Of a stretch of 64,000 nucleotides of DNA, positions 25,015 to 33,924 are shown piece by piece (position 1 is the stretch's first letter; the number at the start of each line of letters is the position of its first letter). A program made the position numbers and the translations under genes. This DNA is from Amycolatopsis orientalis DSM 40040 = KCTC 9412. GTDB lineage: Bacteria > Actinomycetota > Actinomycetes > Mycobacteriales > Pseudonocardiaceae. Under the pieces are notes generated by a model. It was not told the DNA's origin. It saw nothing but the letters and a program-made list of their open reading frames with translations, and searched no databases. Where the stretch lies: contig NZ_ASJB01000030.1 of assembly GCF_000478275.1 (NCBI RefSeq), positions 113,686-177,685 of the forward strand, written 5' to 3'.

Positions 25015-27438
25015 TCAGGGCCGCCAGGTGTCGTTCAGCGCCATGGTGCAGCCACCCGAAGCGGTAGCTGTGCGATTGGCACCCGATTCCCAGGTGACCG
25101 TGTTTCCCTCCTTGCGGATGTACTTGTACTGGAACGCGGTTCCTCGCGGCAGGGCGACCGACGTCGTCCATTGTGGATAGTTCGCCGAAGACATCGGGAC
25201 GGCGTTCGCCGGGTTCCACGCGCCGAGTTCGGCACGGTCGCCGACGAGGAAGATGTTCTGCCCCCAGGTGGTGGTGGCGTTCACCGAGAAGTTCGCCGAG
25301 ACACCGGCGCATCCGTTGGCATAGCGCTGTTTGACCACCGACGGCGTCTCGACCGGCGCGCCCGCGTCGATCGAATGCGCCAGCCGGACGAACTGCGCCA
25401 TCGACCAGGCGAGCGGGGTCGCCGCGCCGGTGCCTTCGCCGAACTTGAAGCCATGAGCGTCCGGCCGATCCCAGACCTGTTCCGGAATCAGGTGACCCGG
25501 GTTCGCGGAGGCCGCCATGGTGGCCAGATGCGTGGTCGCCTGCCTGCCGTTGGCCAGTTCGTACTCCCCGCGTTCGCCGGTGAGCAGCGGCCACAACCGG
25601 CCGATCCCGGCGCCGGTGTACGGGCCGCCGGAAGCGGGTTCGCCGTAGCCGTCGTGGTTGTAGCGGTACCACATCGGCCCGTTCGGGGTGTTCACCTTGA
25701 GCGTCGAATCCACCTCCGGCAGCGAGGCCGCGACGTCCGGATCGGCCGCCGGCTTCACGCCGAGGCGCACGAGGTCCAGGAAACCGGCGTCGATGATCGC
25801 GCGTTCGTCGTGATTCCCCCCGCCGTTCTGCAGGAAGACGTTCTGCCCGTCGTCGGGATTGCCGTTGCCGTCGATGCGGTGGAAGTACCGGCCGTCGCCG
25901 AGCGGTCCAGAGGTGGTGAAAGTCCAGGCGCTGACCTGCGCCTGCCATCGGTCGGCGACGCCGCGATAGCCCGCGGCGGCGGCCGTGTCCCCGTTGCGCT
26001 CGGCGATGTCGGCGGCGCAGATCAGCCCGGCGATCTCCGCGGCGATCGTGGAGGGCGAGTAGCCACCGTTCTCCTCCCAGCGTTCCTGCGGGGTCGACGG
26101 GCCGCGCGCGACCAGGAAGTCCGCCGACTTCTTCACCTTCGCCCACATCCCCGCGTCGAACCGCCCCAGCTGCCAGGCGAGCACGATCGGGAAGGCGACC
26201 TCGTCCATCTGCAGACTGGTCCAGCAATTCGTGCCGTCGAGCCGGGTGTTCTGGGGGAACGAACCGTCGGGACGCTGCTGGACGGTGAACAGGTAGTCGA
26301 CGGAGCGGTTGGCCGCCGCCGAGTCGCCTGCCGCGATCTGCGCTGTCGACACCTGGTAGAGATCGCGGGACCAGACGGCGTGGTAGCCGCAGTCCCCGGT
26401 GCCGTTCGCGTCCTTCGCCTCACCCCACGGATTGGTCAGCGAAGCGACGTTCGCCCCGGCGTAGGTCTTGTCCTCGTGGGCCTTGAGGGTCATCAGCGCC
26501 ACGTTGTACTGCGTGGTCAGCCCCGCCTCGGTGATCGAGCGGGGCACCGCGGCCAGCGACGACAGGTAGCCGTTCCAGCCGGACCGGTACGCGCTGTCGG
26601 CCGCCGCGAAGCCACCGGAGAGCGAGGCGGAAGCGTTCGCCGACGCGGCGCCGCGGTCGCCGCCGAACCCGAGGGCGAGGGTGAAGGTGGTGTCGGTGCC
26701 GACCGGGATCTGCCCCAGCTGAACCAGATTCCCCGGCGTGGAGGCGGTGTCGTACTGCGTGCCGAGAACGTGATCACCGCTCAGATCGACGTAACCGTCA
26801 CTGGCGGTGCCGCTGTAGCCGCTGGTCGCCTTGGCGAAGCCGGTGGAGGCGGCCAAGGCACTGGACACCGGGCCGTCCGAAGCGACGAGCTGTCCACCGG
26901 AGGTGGCGCCGGTGTCCCCCATTCCGCTGTTGTTCAGCGAAGGGTTGTACAACACGTACAGCTGCAACGGTCCGCCACTGAGCACCTCGAACCGGGTCTG
27001 GATCAGCACGGTGGAGCGGGCCGGGTCGGCGGTGTGGGTCTTGGTGATCCGGTAACGGCCGTCGGTCGCGGTGTTGATCTGCCGGTAGCTCAGCGAGCGC
27101 GGATCGGTCAGCACCAGCTGTTTGGTGGTGTGATCGCGTTCGAGCTGGGTGAACCCGGCGCCGTCGGAGACGACGTACTGCAGATCCTGGACATTGGCGA
27201 CGTCCACGGTCGGGTAGTAGATCTCGTGGCTGACGCCCTGGCCGAGGGTGAACCACACCTTCGACCGGGCATCGGCGGACGTGCCGAAACCCTCCTTGCC
27301 CCCGGTCGTCCAGGCCGCCCCGGTGCCCGGTGCGCCGGGTGCGTCGGCCAAGGGCGCGGCGACCGCCGGAGCGGGCAGGACCAGAGCGACCGTGGCCAGG
27401 AGCGCAACGGTCGTTCGACGTCGCTTCGAAGACTTCAT
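25015..27438 (-). CDS. Secreted glucoamylase, GH15 with C-terminal CBM20
   Basis: An 807-residue exoenzyme with a Sec signal peptide (VALLATVALVLPAPAVAAP). Residues about 30-280 are the N-terminal super-sandwich of bacterial glucoamylases; 300-690 are the (alpha/alpha)6 barrel. The catalytic acid lies in QERWEENGGYSPSTIAAE and the base in GHLIPEQVWDRP. The last 100 residues form a CBM20 starch-binding domain (TTTWGQNIFLVGDRAELGAW). It releases glucose from starch or related alpha-glucans outside the cell. The promoter region to 27531 holds a weak inverted repeat (TGTTG, seven bases, CAACA at 27480-27496). No maltose transporter or MalR is nearby. Confidence 0.93.
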   Translation of the reverse strand: MKSSKRRRTTVALLATVALVLPAPAVAAPLADAPGAPGTGAAWTTGGKEGFGTSADARSKVWFTLGQGVSHEIYYPTVDVANVQDLQYVVSDGAGFTQLERDHTTKQLVLTDPRSLSYRQINTATDGRYRITKTHTADPARSTVLIQTRFEVLSGGPLQLYVLYNPSLNNSGMGDTGATSGGQLVASDGPVSSALAASTGFAKATSGYSGTASDGYVDLSGDHVLGTQYDTASTPGNLVQLGQIPVGTDTTFTLALGFGGDRGAASANASASLSGGFAAADSAYRSGWNGYLSSLAAVPRSITEAGLTTQYNVALMTLKAHEDKTYAGANVASLTNPWGEAKDANGTGDCGYHAVWSRDLYQVSTAQIAAGDSAAANRSVDYLFTVQQRPDGSFPQNTRLDGTNCWTSLQMDEVAFPIVLAWQLGRFDAGMWAKVKKSADFLVARGPSTPQERWEENGGYSPSTIAAEIAGLICAADIAERNGDTAAAAGYRGVADRWQAQVSAWTFTTSGPLGDGRYFHRIDGNGNPDDGQNVFLQNGGGNHDERAIIDAGFLDLVRLGVKPAADPDVAASLPEVDSTLKVNTPNGPMWYRYNHDGYGEPASGGPYTGAGIGRLWPLLTGERGEYELANGRQATTHLATMAASANPGHLIPEQVWDRPDAHGFKFGEGTGAATPLAWSMAQFVRLAHSIDAGAPVETPSVVKQRYANGCAGVSANFSVNATTTWGQNIFLVGDRAELGAWNPANAVPMSSANYPQWTTSVALPRGTAFQYKYIRKEGNTVTWESGANRTATASGGCTMALNDTWRP

Positions 27439-27531
27439 GACGGGATGTCCTTCCCACAGGCATCATCGACGGCAGGATTTGTTGTTAGCCGCAACATATT
27501 CACCGGCCGTCTCGGATGTCAGGTCCGTTCG

Positions 27532-27572
27532 GAGTAACCCGGACCACTCATGCCCAGTGGTCCGGGTTACTC
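27532..27572. repeat. Perfect 17-bp hairpin with seven-base loop
   Basis: GAGTAACCCGGACCACT pairs completely with AGTGGTCCGGGTTACTC. It is the nearer to GH15 of two tandem hairpins in the space between the PQQ-type dehydrogenase stop (27667) and the GH15 start (27438). Confidence 0.75.
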
Positions 27573-27582
27573 AGGTCTGGTC

Positions 27583-27626
27583 TCGTGAGTGGTAATGACG
27601 GTTAGAACCGTCATTACCACTCACGA
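27583..27626. repeat. Perfect 21-bp palindrome with AG centre
   Basis: The arms begin TCGTGAGTGGTAA and meet at GTTAGAAC. It lies 40 bp after the stop of the gene at 27667-29973, so it can act as a terminator hairpin, without a T-tract. The outer stem is identical to that at 49110-49159, whereas the inner six pairs differ and are compensated. Confidence 0.8.
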
Positions 27627-27666
27627 CCAGCTCGCGGCCTGGTCACGGCGTTCGAAGGTGACGGTT

Positions 27667-29973
27667 TCAGCAGGGCCGCAAAAGCCAGCAGAGCCGGTAG
27701 TTCGCCCGATACGTCGTGGACGCCCCCGGCGCGACGATGTTCTGCGTCCTCGCGCCGCCGTGCGCCCAGTCGGTGAAGGCGTACTTCAGGTTGAGCGGCG
27801 GCAGCTTCTGCGGGCTGTCCGCGCTGATCGAGTTGGTGGATCCGGCGATCACCGTCCGGGAGAACGGCGTGCGCTCCTGCGTCCCGCCGACCGTGAGCAG
27901 CGCCTGACTCGGGTTGGAGGTGAAGTTCAGCGACACCGTCTTCGGCTGGAGGTCGACGGTCTTGCTGCCGGTGCGGCCGGTGGAGTCGGTCGCCGTCAGG
28001 ATCAGTTGCAGATAGGACGGGTACTCGTGGTCCGGTGCGATGAACGAGCCGGCCGCGACGCCGGGGAACTCCTGCACGTTGTGCGTATGGCAGGTCCCGT
28101 TGGCCGCGCAGTGCCGGATCGCGAGCCGCCACGACAGCGCCATAGGCGGGAGCGTGCCATCCTGGGCGTCGACGGCGCGGCCGGAGAACTCCACGGTCTG
28201 GCCGACCGACCACGTCAGCGTGCCGACCGGGCTGTCGATGACCGGCACCGGATCGAGACCCTCGGGGTTCCCGACGGTCACCCGCACCGACGTGGTCGCG
28301 CTCGCGCCGTGGGAGTCGGTGATCCGCAGCCCGACGTCGACGGCGGCGGCCGCGGTGTAGGTCCAGCCGGGGCGCGCGGCCGAAGAGTCGTCGTAGGCGC
28401 CGTCACCGTCGAGGTCCCAGGCGTAGGACAGCGTGTCCCCGGTGTCGGGATCGGTGGACCCGGTGCCGTCGAACTCGACCGTCAGCGGCGCCGGACCGCT
28501 CGACGGGGTCGCCGTCGCCACCGCGGTCGGTGGCCGGTTGTCACCGCCGGGACGGCTCACCCGGTGGAGTTCGCCGCTGCCCAGCGCGACGTAGAACAGA
28601 TCGCCGCCCGGACCGGTGAGGACCTGCACGGGGGTGGCGACGCCGGTCACGAACGGCACCAGACGGCTCGCGCTCGGCAGCCCGCCGACGGTCTGCATGG
28701 CCCAGATGCACCCCCGCGAGGAGTCGGCGAAGAACAGCGCGCCGGAGTACTCCGCGGGATAGTTGCTCCCGGACTCGAAGGCGATGCCGCTGATCGACGA
28801 ACCGCCGGTGGGACAGGGATCGGTCGCGACCACCTTGGCGCCGTGGTTGTAGGCGTAGTACGGCGCCGCCTGTCCGCCCGCGGCGTACAGGGACTCGCAC
28901 ATGTCGAGGTTCGCGCCGTCGTATCCGGCCTGCCTGGCGGCGCCCTCGAAACAGGGCCAGCCGAAGTTCTCCACCACAGCGTCCCGGACATCGGCGACGC
29001 GGTTGATCTCCTCCCAGGTGTTCCAGCCGACGTCACCCGCCCAGAGCTCGCCGGTGCCCGGCCGGAAGCCGAACCGGAACTGGTTCCGCGCGCCGTAGGC
29101 GATCACGCGCCGCGCGTTGGCGTCGGCGCTGCTCGCGAAGGGGTTGTCAGGTAGGCCTTCGCCGGTATCGGGATCCAGGCGCAGCAACGTTCCGTTGAGC
29201 AGGACCGGCTCCCCGGCGGGCCGTCGCGGTGACTGCGAACGCAGCGCGCCGCCCTCGGCCGCCGGGGGCGTGAGGTTGGTCCCCGCGGCCGAGGGCGGAT
29301 CGGCGCACGGGTTCTCGACCTGGCCGTAGTCGGCGAAGTTGAAGCTGGCGCCGTCGCCGCCGCCCGCGTACAGAGCGCCGTCCGGCCCGAACGCCAGCGC
29401 ACCGACCGAATGGCTGGGGAACTGCTGGCACCAACCCGTGACCAGAGGTTTCTCGCTGACCGCGACACCGGCCGAGCCCATGGTCAGCCGGGAGACGCGG
29501 CCGGTGACGACACAGCCCTTGGCGGTGGCACCCGGCGGGGTCGGGCAGGCGTCACCCCATTGCGGCGGGGTTCCGCCGGGCAACGCGTCGAGCGTGTAGG
29601 AGACGTAGACGTAAGGCCTGGCAGGGAAAGCGGGGTCGACGGCCAGCCCGAGCAGGCCGCGGTCCCAGAAATCCTGGGTCTGCGGGCGCAGATCGGCGAA
29701 GACCGTCGCCGTCGGATCGGCGAGCGAGTCGAAGACCTTGACCACGCCGCTCTTCTCCGCGACGAAGACACGGCCGTCCGGCGCGAACGCGGTGGCCGTC
29801 GGCGAGCTGAGCCCGCCGATCGCCACCGTGTCGGTGAAACCGGTGGGTACCGCGGCCGTGGCGGGCGCCGCGGCGGCGACCGCGACCGCGAGGGCGCCGA
29901 CGAGCGGACCGACCACACCCATCGCCAGCGCACGTCGTGATCTTCGTGGGAACAGCGGACGTCGAGAACTCAT
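27667..29973 (-). CDS. Secreted PQQ-dependent sugar dehydrogenase-like protein with PKD domain
   Basis: A 768-residue protein; GGAGGAG stands eight bases before the ATG at 29973. A basic N-terminus and Sec-like signal (ALAMGVVGPLVGALAVAVAA) precede a six-bladed propeller of the glucose/sorbosone dehydrogenase family (about 45-455), with family stretches SPTATAFAPDGRVFVAEKSG, RGLLGLAVDPAF and NQFRFGFRPGTGELWAGDVG. A PKD domain follows (about 465-560: FDGTGSTDPDTGDTLSYAWD), then a further beta-rich region to the C-terminus. It probably oxidises sugars or oligosaccharides outside the cell. PQQ use is family knowledge; eukaryote-like lectin roles also occur. Confidence 0.85.
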   Translation of the reverse strand: MSSRRPLFPRRSRRALAMGVVGPLVGALAVAVAAAAPATAAVPTGFTDTVAIGGLSSPTATAFAPDGRVFVAEKSGVVKVFDSLADPTATVFADLRPQTQDFWDRGLLGLAVDPAFPARPYVYVSYTLDALPGGTPPQWGDACPTPPGATAKGCVVTGRVSRLTMGSAGVAVSEKPLVTGWCQQFPSHSVGALAFGPDGALYAGGGDGASFNFADYGQVENPCADPPSAAGTNLTPPAAEGGALRSQSPRRPAGEPVLLNGTLLRLDPDTGEGLPDNPFASSADANARRVIAYGARNQFRFGFRPGTGELWAGDVGWNTWEEINRVADVRDAVVENFGWPCFEGAARQAGYDGANLDMCESLYAAGGQAAPYYAYNHGAKVVATDPCPTGGSSISGIAFESGSNYPAEYSGALFFADSSRGCIWAMQTVGGLPSASRLVPFVTGVATPVQVLTGPGGDLFYVALGSGELHRVSRPGGDNRPPTAVATATPSSGPAPLTVEFDGTGSTDPDTGDTLSYAWDLDGDGAYDDSSAARPGWTYTAAAAVDVGLRITDSHGASATTSVRVTVGNPEGLDPVPVIDSPVGTLTWSVGQTVEFSGRAVDAQDGTLPPMALSWRLAIRHCAANGTCHTHNVQEFPGVAAGSFIAPDHEYPSYLQLILTATDSTGRTGSKTVDLQPKTVSLNFTSNPSQALLTVGGTQERTPFSRTVIAGSTNSISADSPQKLPPLNLKYAFTDWAHGGARTQNIVAPGASTTYRANYRLCWLLRPC

Positions 29974-30164
29974 CACACGAACTCCTCCTGCGCAGGGACC
30001 GGAAAGGAAACACGACAGCTGCCCGGTATGGCGTGAGAAGACCGGAAGTTGTTACGACCGTGCACTCGACGGCCGCCGTCGGGACATGTTCGTCCCTTCG
30101 TCGCGATCGGTAAAAGAATCACCGCGAGCACCCGGAAGTTTGCGCATCCGGTGACGGCGAAACG

Positions 30165-31196
30165 GTGTTCGTCGGTTCGGACACCGGCACGATCACCTCC
30201 TGGCGTCTCGCCCCGGGGCCGCTGGCCGTCGAACCCACCCGGCCCGGCCTCGACCGTGTCGTCGCGCTCGGCAGCGGAGGCGACTTCGTGGTGGGAGCCG
30301 ATCAGGACGGCCGGGTGATCTCGTGGGGCCTCACCGGCAGGCGGTCCCCCGCCGGTGCCCCGCTCGCCCAGGCGGCCGGGCCCCTCCAAGCGGTCGCGCG
30401 CAACGCCGATGGCGCCGTCGCTTCGGGAGGCGCGGACGGTGTCGTCAGGGTGACCCGCAACGGATCCACAGTGGACACTCCTACTTTCGAAGGCTCCGTC
30501 GCCGGTCTCGCCTGGCGGCCGACGGGAGCGATCGTGGTGGGCACCGACCGCGGAACCCTCTACGAACTCGACCCGGCCACCGGGACGATCACGACGCTGT
30601 CGGAGCGGCCGGGCACCGCGGTCACCGCGACGAAGGGTTCCGTGTCGGCGATCGCCCTGAGCGCGGACGGGAACAAGGTCGCCGTCGCTTCCGGTGTCGC
30701 CGACAAGGGCGAAAGGTTCCGGGATGTCCTGACCTTCACCGGGCACGCCCTGCCGGTCACGAGCATCGCGTTCAGCCCCGACGGGCTGACCCTCGCCAGT
30801 GGCAGCGACGACCGGGCCATCCGTCTTTGGACGGTGGCCGACGGCTCGACGAAAAGCACGCTGCAGGGCCATACGGACATGGTCTTGGCCCTGGCCTATT
30901 CACCCGATGGCACGACGCTGGCCTCCGGAAGCCAGGACGGGACGCTCCGGCTGTGGGACGTCGGGAGCGGCCTCCAGATCGGGCGCCCACTGGAGTCCGG
31001 CTCCGGCTACGTCTGGTCGCTCGCGCCCTCGCCGGACGGCGCGAACCTCGTCGCGGCCAACGGGACGGCCGTCGTCGAGTGGCCGTTCGGCAAAGGAGCT
31101 TGGCTGGACCGCGCCTGCCGGCTGGCCCGGCGTCTGCTGACCGACGACGAGCGGAACCGCTACCTGCCAGGGACTTCCCTGCTCCCCTGCGCGTGA
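30165..31196 (+). pseudogene. 5'-truncated WD40 protein (tail of a STAND-type ATPase)
   Basis: The frame encodes several WD40 blades (TSIAFSPDGLTLASGSDDRA, ALAYSPDGTTLASGSQDGTL) and the C-terminal signature of large actinobacterial STAND/WD40 proteins (DRACRLARRLLTDDERNRYL, ending C-A). Blade-like sequence runs upstream of the first possible start (GTG 30165) as SGDGETVFVGSDTG, back to an in-frame stop at 30111-30113, and no HTH or NTPase part exists. This is the end of a much longer gene whose 5' part has been lost. Expression of a cytoplasmic propeller from GTG 30165 cannot be excluded. Confidence 0.65.
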
Positions 31197-31232
31197 CCGA
31201 CCGGCACCGTCAGGGTGCCGGTCGGTCACGCG
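31190..31232. terminator. Bidirectional hairpin terminator
   Basis: A perfect 19-bp stem (core GACCGACCGGCACC) with a five-base loop, starting over the WD40 stop codon and lying between it and the convergent intradiol dioxygenase. Confidence 0.85.
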
Positions 31233-31250
31233 GTGATCGGATCCGGCCCG

Positions 31251-32018
31251 CTAGTCGGGCCTGCCGACCTGGGTGTTCGACAGGTCGAGACCGATCGCGA
31301 AGTCCGCCGTGTAGCCGTTTCCGGCCTGCTGGGGACGCAGCAGCATCTGGGAGCCGCCACTGCGATAGATCGAGTCCCGGTTGTTGGTCGTGTCGGCCGG
31401 CCCTTTCCGCCGGTACGGATCGGTCCGCAGATAGGCCGCGCCGAACTCGGGCGTGAAGTAAAGCTGCGAGGTGAACTCGTACGGGCGGCCGTTGGTTCCG
31501 ACGGTGCGTATCTTGATGTGGATATGCAGTGTGCGCCCCGAATACCAACCCGGCAGAATGGTGGTGAACCGAGCCACCCCGGATTGGTCGGTGTTCTGGT
31601 AACCGCGCAGGAAACGACGGCCGGAACTGCCCTGAGACGGAATGTCGGAGTACAGGCCGAACGCGTCGCACTGCCAGAGGTCGATCATCGCCCCCGGCAG
31701 TGGCGTGCACTGCTGCTGTCGAATTTGCTGAACAGTGAAATTGAGCGCCAGCGCGGTGCCGGGAACCAGCTGTCCGGTGGCCGGTTCGCTGCGGATATCG
31801 GAGCGGTTGAGCCGCTCGTCGACGAAGTACGGCCCCTCCATTTGCTCTGGCTTGACCACACAGTCCAGCGCGCACACCTCGGGTGTGCCCGCGGTGGAGG
31901 GGGTCGCGCTCGCCGTAGCGGATCCGGCGGCGGCGAGTGTCGCACCGGCGGCGCCGAGCAGAATCAACGCCTGCCGCCTGCCGAGCACCCGGCCTACCGG
32001 CTCATCATCGTCATGCAT
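31251..32018 (-). CDS. Exported intradiol ring-cleavage dioxygenase
   Basis: A 255-residue protein; AAGGAAA precedes the ATG at 32018. The N-terminus VLGRRQALILLGAAGATLAA is a twin-arginine-like signal. The family layout follows: GPYFVDERLNRSDI, then AMIDLWQCDAFGLYSD (Tyr ligand), FLRGYQNTDQSG (second Tyr) and TLHIHIKI (two His ligands). These four residues hold the Fe(III) of catechol 1,2-type dioxygenases. Exported members in actinomycetes act on catechols released from lignin or plant phenolics, which fits the neighbouring plant-polymer genes, though the substrate is inferred. It is divergent from the P450 region. Confidence 0.88.
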   Translation of the reverse strand: MHDDDEPVGRVLGRRQALILLGAAGATLAAAGSATASATPSTAGTPEVCALDCVVKPEQMEGPYFVDERLNRSDIRSEPATGQLVPGTALALNFTVQQIRQQQCTPLPGAMIDLWQCDAFGLYSDIPSQGSSGRRFLRGYQNTDQSGVARFTTILPGWYSGRTLHIHIKIRTVGTNGRPYEFTSQLYFTPEFGAAYLRTDPYRRKGPADTTNNRDSIYRSGGSQMLLRPQQAGNGYTADFAIGLDLSNTQVGRPD

Positions 32019-32176
32019 GGGTTTCCTTTTCGCCAAATGATGGGAACAGGGAACTGAGCGCAACAAGGGCTTTGCCTGCAGGGTGCCGCGCGCATTCGAT
32101 CATCCGCTCCGGCTCGTCCCGCTGTCGAGACGGTTCACTCGCGCGCATCATACTTCGCAGGGAGCAGTACCCTTTG

Positions 32177-32329
32177 ATGGACCAAATCCTCGAATCCCCT
32201 TACGGCATTCCGCCCACGACAATCGAAGGGCGGTCCGGCTCGCCATCGCCATCGTCCCCCCGGCCGGATCAAGACCGGTTCGTCACCGGTTGGCCGGTAC
32301 CCTGGCGGCGGTCCTTGCTGACACGCTGA
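32177..32329 (+). CDS. Candidate 50-residue peptide upstream of the P450
   Basis: ATG at 32177 (or TTG at 32174), with GGGAG 12 or 9 bases upstream, runs 50 codons to a stop at 32329, 34 bp before the P450 start. The peptide begins [18 protein letters not shown], passes a Ser/Pro-rich middle, and ends with [16 protein letters not shown], two Trp three residues apart. Third-position GC is about 74%, lower than in the neighbouring genes, so coding is unproven. It could be a leader peptide, a RiPP precursor modified by the P450, or chance. The rest of the space 32019-32176 shows nothing recognisable. Confidence 0.35.
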   Translation: MDQILESPYGIPPTTIEGRSGSPSPSSPRPDQDRFVTGWPVPWRRSLLTR

Positions 32330-32363
32330 GATCACCTCTTTCCCGACGAAAGGATGGTCCCCG

Positions 32364-33584
32364 GTGACGCGTCCGCTGGTGCTGGACCCGAACGGCCACG
32401 ACATCCACGCAGAGAACGAACGGCTGCGCGAACGCGGCCCGCTCACCCGGGTGGAACTGCCAGGCGGTGTCGTGGCCTGGTCGGTGACGGGCTACGAACT
32501 GCTGCGCGGTCTGCTCAACGATCCGCGGGTGTCGAAGGACGCCCGGCGGCACTGGCCGGCGTTCGCCGACATCAGCGCGGATTGGCCGTTGCTGGTCTGG
32601 GTTTCGGTGCGGAACATGTTCACCGCTTACGGCGCCGACCACAGGCGGCTGCGCTCGCTCGTCGCACAGGCGTTCACCGCGCGCCGGATCGCGATGCTGC
32701 GGCCCTGGATCACCGCGATCGTCTCCGACCTGCTCGAGAAGCTCGCGGCCGAACCCGAGGGCGAACCCGTCGACCTGCGGGAGAGTTTCGCCTACCCGGT
32801 GCCGATCGAGGTGATCTGCCAGCTGTTCGGCGTTCCGGACTCGGTCCGCCCCAGGCTACGCGAGTCGGTCGACGTCTTCTTCCAGACCTCGGCGAGCCAG
32901 GCGGCGATGCTGGCCGCGTACCAGGACATCCACTCGATCTTCACCGACCTCGTCGCCGCCAAGCGCGCGAACCCCGGCGAGGACCTCACCACCGCGCTCA
33001 TCGCCGCGCAGAGCCAGGACGACGGTGCCCGGCTGGACGAGACCGAACTGATCGACACCCTGATCCTGTTCATCTCCGCCGGTCACGAAACCACCGTCAA
33101 CCTTCTCGACCAGGCCATCACCGCACTGCTCACCCATCCGGAGCAACTCGCCGGGATCCGTGCCGGCCGCGTGTCCTGGCCGGACGCGATCGAAGAGACG
33201 CTGCGCTGGCAGGCACCGGTGGCGCACCTGCCGCTGCGTTACGCCGTCGACGACATCCACGTCGCCGATGTCGTCATCCGGAAGGGCGAGGCGATCCTGG
33301 CGGGCTACGCCGCCGCAGGCCGGGACCCGGCGCTGCACGGGAAAGACGCCGACGCTTTCGACGTCACCCGCGCCGACAAATCGCATATCGCGTTCGGCCA
33401 CGGAGTACATCACTGTCTCGGCGCCCCGTTGGCGCGGATGGAGGCGGCGATCGCGTTGCCCGCCCTGTTCGAGCGTTTCCCGGACATGACACTCGCGACC
33501 TCCCCGGCGGAACTGCGGCATCTCGAGTCTTTTATTTCCAACGGACACCGGGTGCTGCCGGTCCTGCTGCACGGCACGCGCTGA
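32364..33584 (+). CDS. Cytochrome P450
   Basis: A 406-residue soluble bacterial P450 starting at GTG 32364 (AAAGGA upstream). Seen directly: I-helix oxygen-binding motif [14 protein letters not shown], ExxR in IEETLRW, and the heme loop [17 protein letters not shown] with the Cys ligand. The layout is that of the CYP105/CYP107-like class used for tailoring of natural products and xenobiotics, needing ferredoxin and reductase that are not encoded here. It lies 340 bp before the ACAD-MoaD-methyltransferase operon on the same strand; a hairpin in the gap makes one transcript uncertain. The substrate is unknown. Confidence 0.93.
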   Translation: MTRPLVLDPNGHDIHAENERLRERGPLTRVELPGGVVAWSVTGYELLRGLLNDPRVSKDARRHWPAFADISADWPLLVWVSVRNMFTAYGADHRRLRSLVAQAFTARRIAMLRPWITAIVSDLLEKLAAEPEGEPVDLRESFAYPVPIEVICQLFGVPDSVRPRLRESVDVFFQTSASQAAMLAAYQDIHSIFTDLVAAKRANPGEDLTTALIAAQSQDDGARLDETELIDTLILFISAGHETTVNLLDQAITALLTHPEQLAGIRAGRVSWPDAIEETLRWQAPVAHLPLRYAVDDIHVADVVIRKGEAILAGYAAAGRDPALHGKDADAFDVTRADKSHIAFGHGVHHCLGAPLARMEAAIALPALFERFPDMTLATSPAELRHLESFISNGHRVLPVLLHGTR

Positions 33585-33641
33585 GCCACCGGCCTCCCCT
33601 ACGGCTGCGGTTTCCTCTGGCACCTCGAAAGGCTCGCTGCC

Positions 33642-33688
33642 GTGAAGGGCCCCTTACCTACCCTCAAGGTAGCGAAGGAGGCCTTCAC
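33642..33688. repeat. Imperfect hairpin with GAAGG-rich arms
   Basis: Arms of 21 bases (beginning GTGAAGGGCCCC and ending GAGGCCTTCAC) pair with three mismatches around a five-base loop, 57 bp after the P450 stop. A third related GAAGGGGGCC stretch lies at 33722-33731. The remainder of 33689-33924 holds no convincing gene; the ribosome binding site of the next gene is at its end. Confidence 0.55.
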
Positions 33689-33924
33689 TACCTGGCGACA
33701 GGCATGGGACTCCCTCATGAGGAAGGGGGCCATCATGTACTGCGGAAGGTGTGAGGGTATAAGCGTCCCTTATGGACACTCGGAGCCGCCGTTCGGCTTC
33801 CGCCAGCAGTCCGGAGTGCTCGTTCAACACGTTCAACATCCGGCACGCGCGGACCATCTGGCGCACCACAGCGGCCGAAAGCTGTACTGACAGCGACCCT
33901 CGAACCGCTGCTGGAGGTAACGCT

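Noticed and set aside
29973..30872. Reverse frame of 299 codons over the WD40 remnant
   Set aside because: Arg/Gly-rich shadow of the WD40 frame, which carries real blade motifs.
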